From an uncultured Sphingosinicella sp. (GTDB taxonomy: Bacteria > Pseudomonadota > Alphaproteobacteria > Sphingomonadales > Sphingomonadaceae), in the NCBI GenBank assembly GCA_946886275.1, contig CAMPIH010000041.1:1-14964 (forward strand): a stretch of 14,964 bases of DNA. Direction: 5' to 3'. The translations under genes were made by a program, and so were the position numbers. The notes beneath the pieces are model-generated. The model saw only the letters and a program-made list of their open reading frames with translations, did no database searches and was not told the origin of the DNA. Shown here piece by piece: positions 14,043 through 14,964 of the stretch; position 1 is the stretch's first letter, and the number at the start of each line of letters is the position of its first letter.

Positions 14043-14964
14043 CGGCCTTCGTCGTCGCGGTAAGCCAGCTCGAAATTGCCCCAGCGGCGACCGCGCACGT
14101 AGAACGGCACGAACACGTTCTTGACCGGCAGATATCGGCCCTGGCCGAGGTCCATGCTGTAGGTGGCGAGCATCGCCTCCTTGTCGCTTTCGATGGCGCG
14201 GCGAGTGATGTCGTCGAGGAAGTTGCGCCGGTTGCGGCAATATTCCGCATTCCATTCCGGGTCGTTCGACTGCGGCTGAGAACGCGCGGATATATGGGTC
14301 GGAAGATAGCCGTTGATGTCGGTCATCGCCGCGGCGATGAGCCGCGATTCCTCGAGCATCAGGCGGTCGAGGATCGGCCGGATATGGTTGTCGGCAAAAT
14401 CGCAGAAGCCGGTCGAAAATTGGACCGGATTGGTCCCCGGCATCTCCTTATAGTCGGTGTCGAAGACCGCTTCCTCGTCGATCTCGCCGTTGCGGACGGC
14501 GGTTTCGACGACGGTCTGGATCTCGCGGGTGGCGCGCTGGGCGAATTCGATGAACGGAGTGTCGTCGATCCGGACGCCGCTGCTGGCCAGCCGGTCGAGC
14601 ATCTCGTTCGACAGAAGCTCCAGCTTGCTCAGCCGATCATGGGTCTGCTTGAGCTGACCGCCATTGGCCCGAGCATCGGCGGCGAAGAAGGACAGGCCGC
14701 TCTTCACGCTGTCGACGCTCTGCTGGATCAGGCTCGTCGACTGGGCGATCCCATCCGTCTGGCGATCGACGAGGGCGACGATGTCGGCGACGTCGCGGAC
14801 CGTGTCGTTGATCTTCGAGAAGCTCGACTGGGCGACCCGGCTGCGATCGACCCCGACCTTGATCTCGGAGGTGACGGCCTCGGCCTCGCGAGTGAGCGAC
14901 GCGACCGTCCCGGCGATCTCGCTGGTCGCGGCGCGGGTATCGTGGGCCAGCTTCTTCACCTCGG
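14039..14964 (-). CDS. Methyl-accepting chemotaxis protein, C-terminal part with extra domain
   Basis: The gene enters from the right edge; about 308 C-terminal residues are visible. The stretch beginning EVKKLAHDTRAATSEIAG is the classic descending arm of the MCP cytoplasmic coiled-coil bundle, continuing as a long heptad helix (VRDVADIVALVDRQTDGIAQ). Past the signalling region there is an extra globular domain of about 150 residues with the blocks DINGYLPTHISARSQPQ, YCRNRRNFLDDITRRA and VFVPFYVRGRRWGNFELAYR. A similar tail occurs on some alphaproteobacterial chemoreceptors (from memory) and may be a ligand-sensing, Cache/PAS-like unit at the C terminus. No membrane helix is seen in the visible part. 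The hairpin tip that contacts CheA/CheW and any N-terminal sensor lie outside the window. It converges with the gene at 13010. Confidence 0.9.
   Translation of the reverse strand, partial: EVKKLAHDTRAATSEIAGTVASLTREAEAVTSEIKVGVDRSRVAQSSFSKINDTVRDVADIVALVDRQTDGIAQSTSLIQQSVDSVKSGLSFFAADARANGGQLKQTHDRLSKLELLSNEMLDRLASSGVRIDDTPFIEFAQRATREIQTVVETAVRNGEIDEEAVFDTDYKEMPGTNPVQFSTGFCDFADNHIRPILDRLMLEESRLIAAAMTDINGYLPTHISARSQPQSNDPEWNAEYCRNRRNFLDDITRRAIESDKEAMLATYSMDLGQGRYLPVKNVFVPFYVRGRRWGNFELAYRDDEGR

Overview
This high-GC window looks chromosomal and comes from an alphaproteobacterium, most likely of the Sphingomonadales. That placement rests on the alphaproteobacterial-type RpoD, the order GatB/YqeY-dnaG-rpoD, the DUF1206 and MoxR genes, and the overall codon style. 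It is inference from family resemblance, not a database match. I saw no tRNA, rRNA, CRISPR array, insertion sequence or prophage, and no gene-free stretch longer than about 190 bases.

The left part (1-2145) carries, on the minus strand, the two subunits of carbamoyl-phosphate synthase: carA is complete and carB is cut by the window edge. A 99-residue lipoprotein gene is wedged between them with no free bases on either side. Divergent from carA is a GatB/YqeY-domain gene. It leads, past a perfect short hairpin, into dnaG (primase) and rpoD (primary sigma factor). This is the alphaproteobacterial form of the macromolecular-synthesis cluster and sets up replication priming and housekeeping transcription.

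The right part (6174-14964) is a patchwork of mostly single genes in alternating orientation: an exported DUF4440/NTF2-like protein with a four-helix membrane protein, a small lipoprotein, a DUF1206 membrane protein, a LigB-type DOPA dioxygenase homologue (YgiD-like), an NADPH-dependent FMN reductase, an unrecognised soluble protein, a MoxR-family AAA+ ATPase, a PilZ-domain protein, two unrecognised proteins (one exported), and the C-terminal part of a methyl-accepting chemotaxis protein with an extra domain after its signalling region. Convergent neighbours are packed with gaps of 6 to 41 bases and no strong intrinsic terminators.

Most of the window is ordinary housekeeping and conserved-hypothetical content. 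I did not find a clear new multi-gene system. The points most worth a second look are the coupled lipoprotein inside the car operon, the MoxR ATPase without an adjacent VWA partner, the palindromic motif overlapping its ribosome binding site, the C-terminal sensor-like domain on the chemoreceptor, and the hairpin between yqeY and dnaG.
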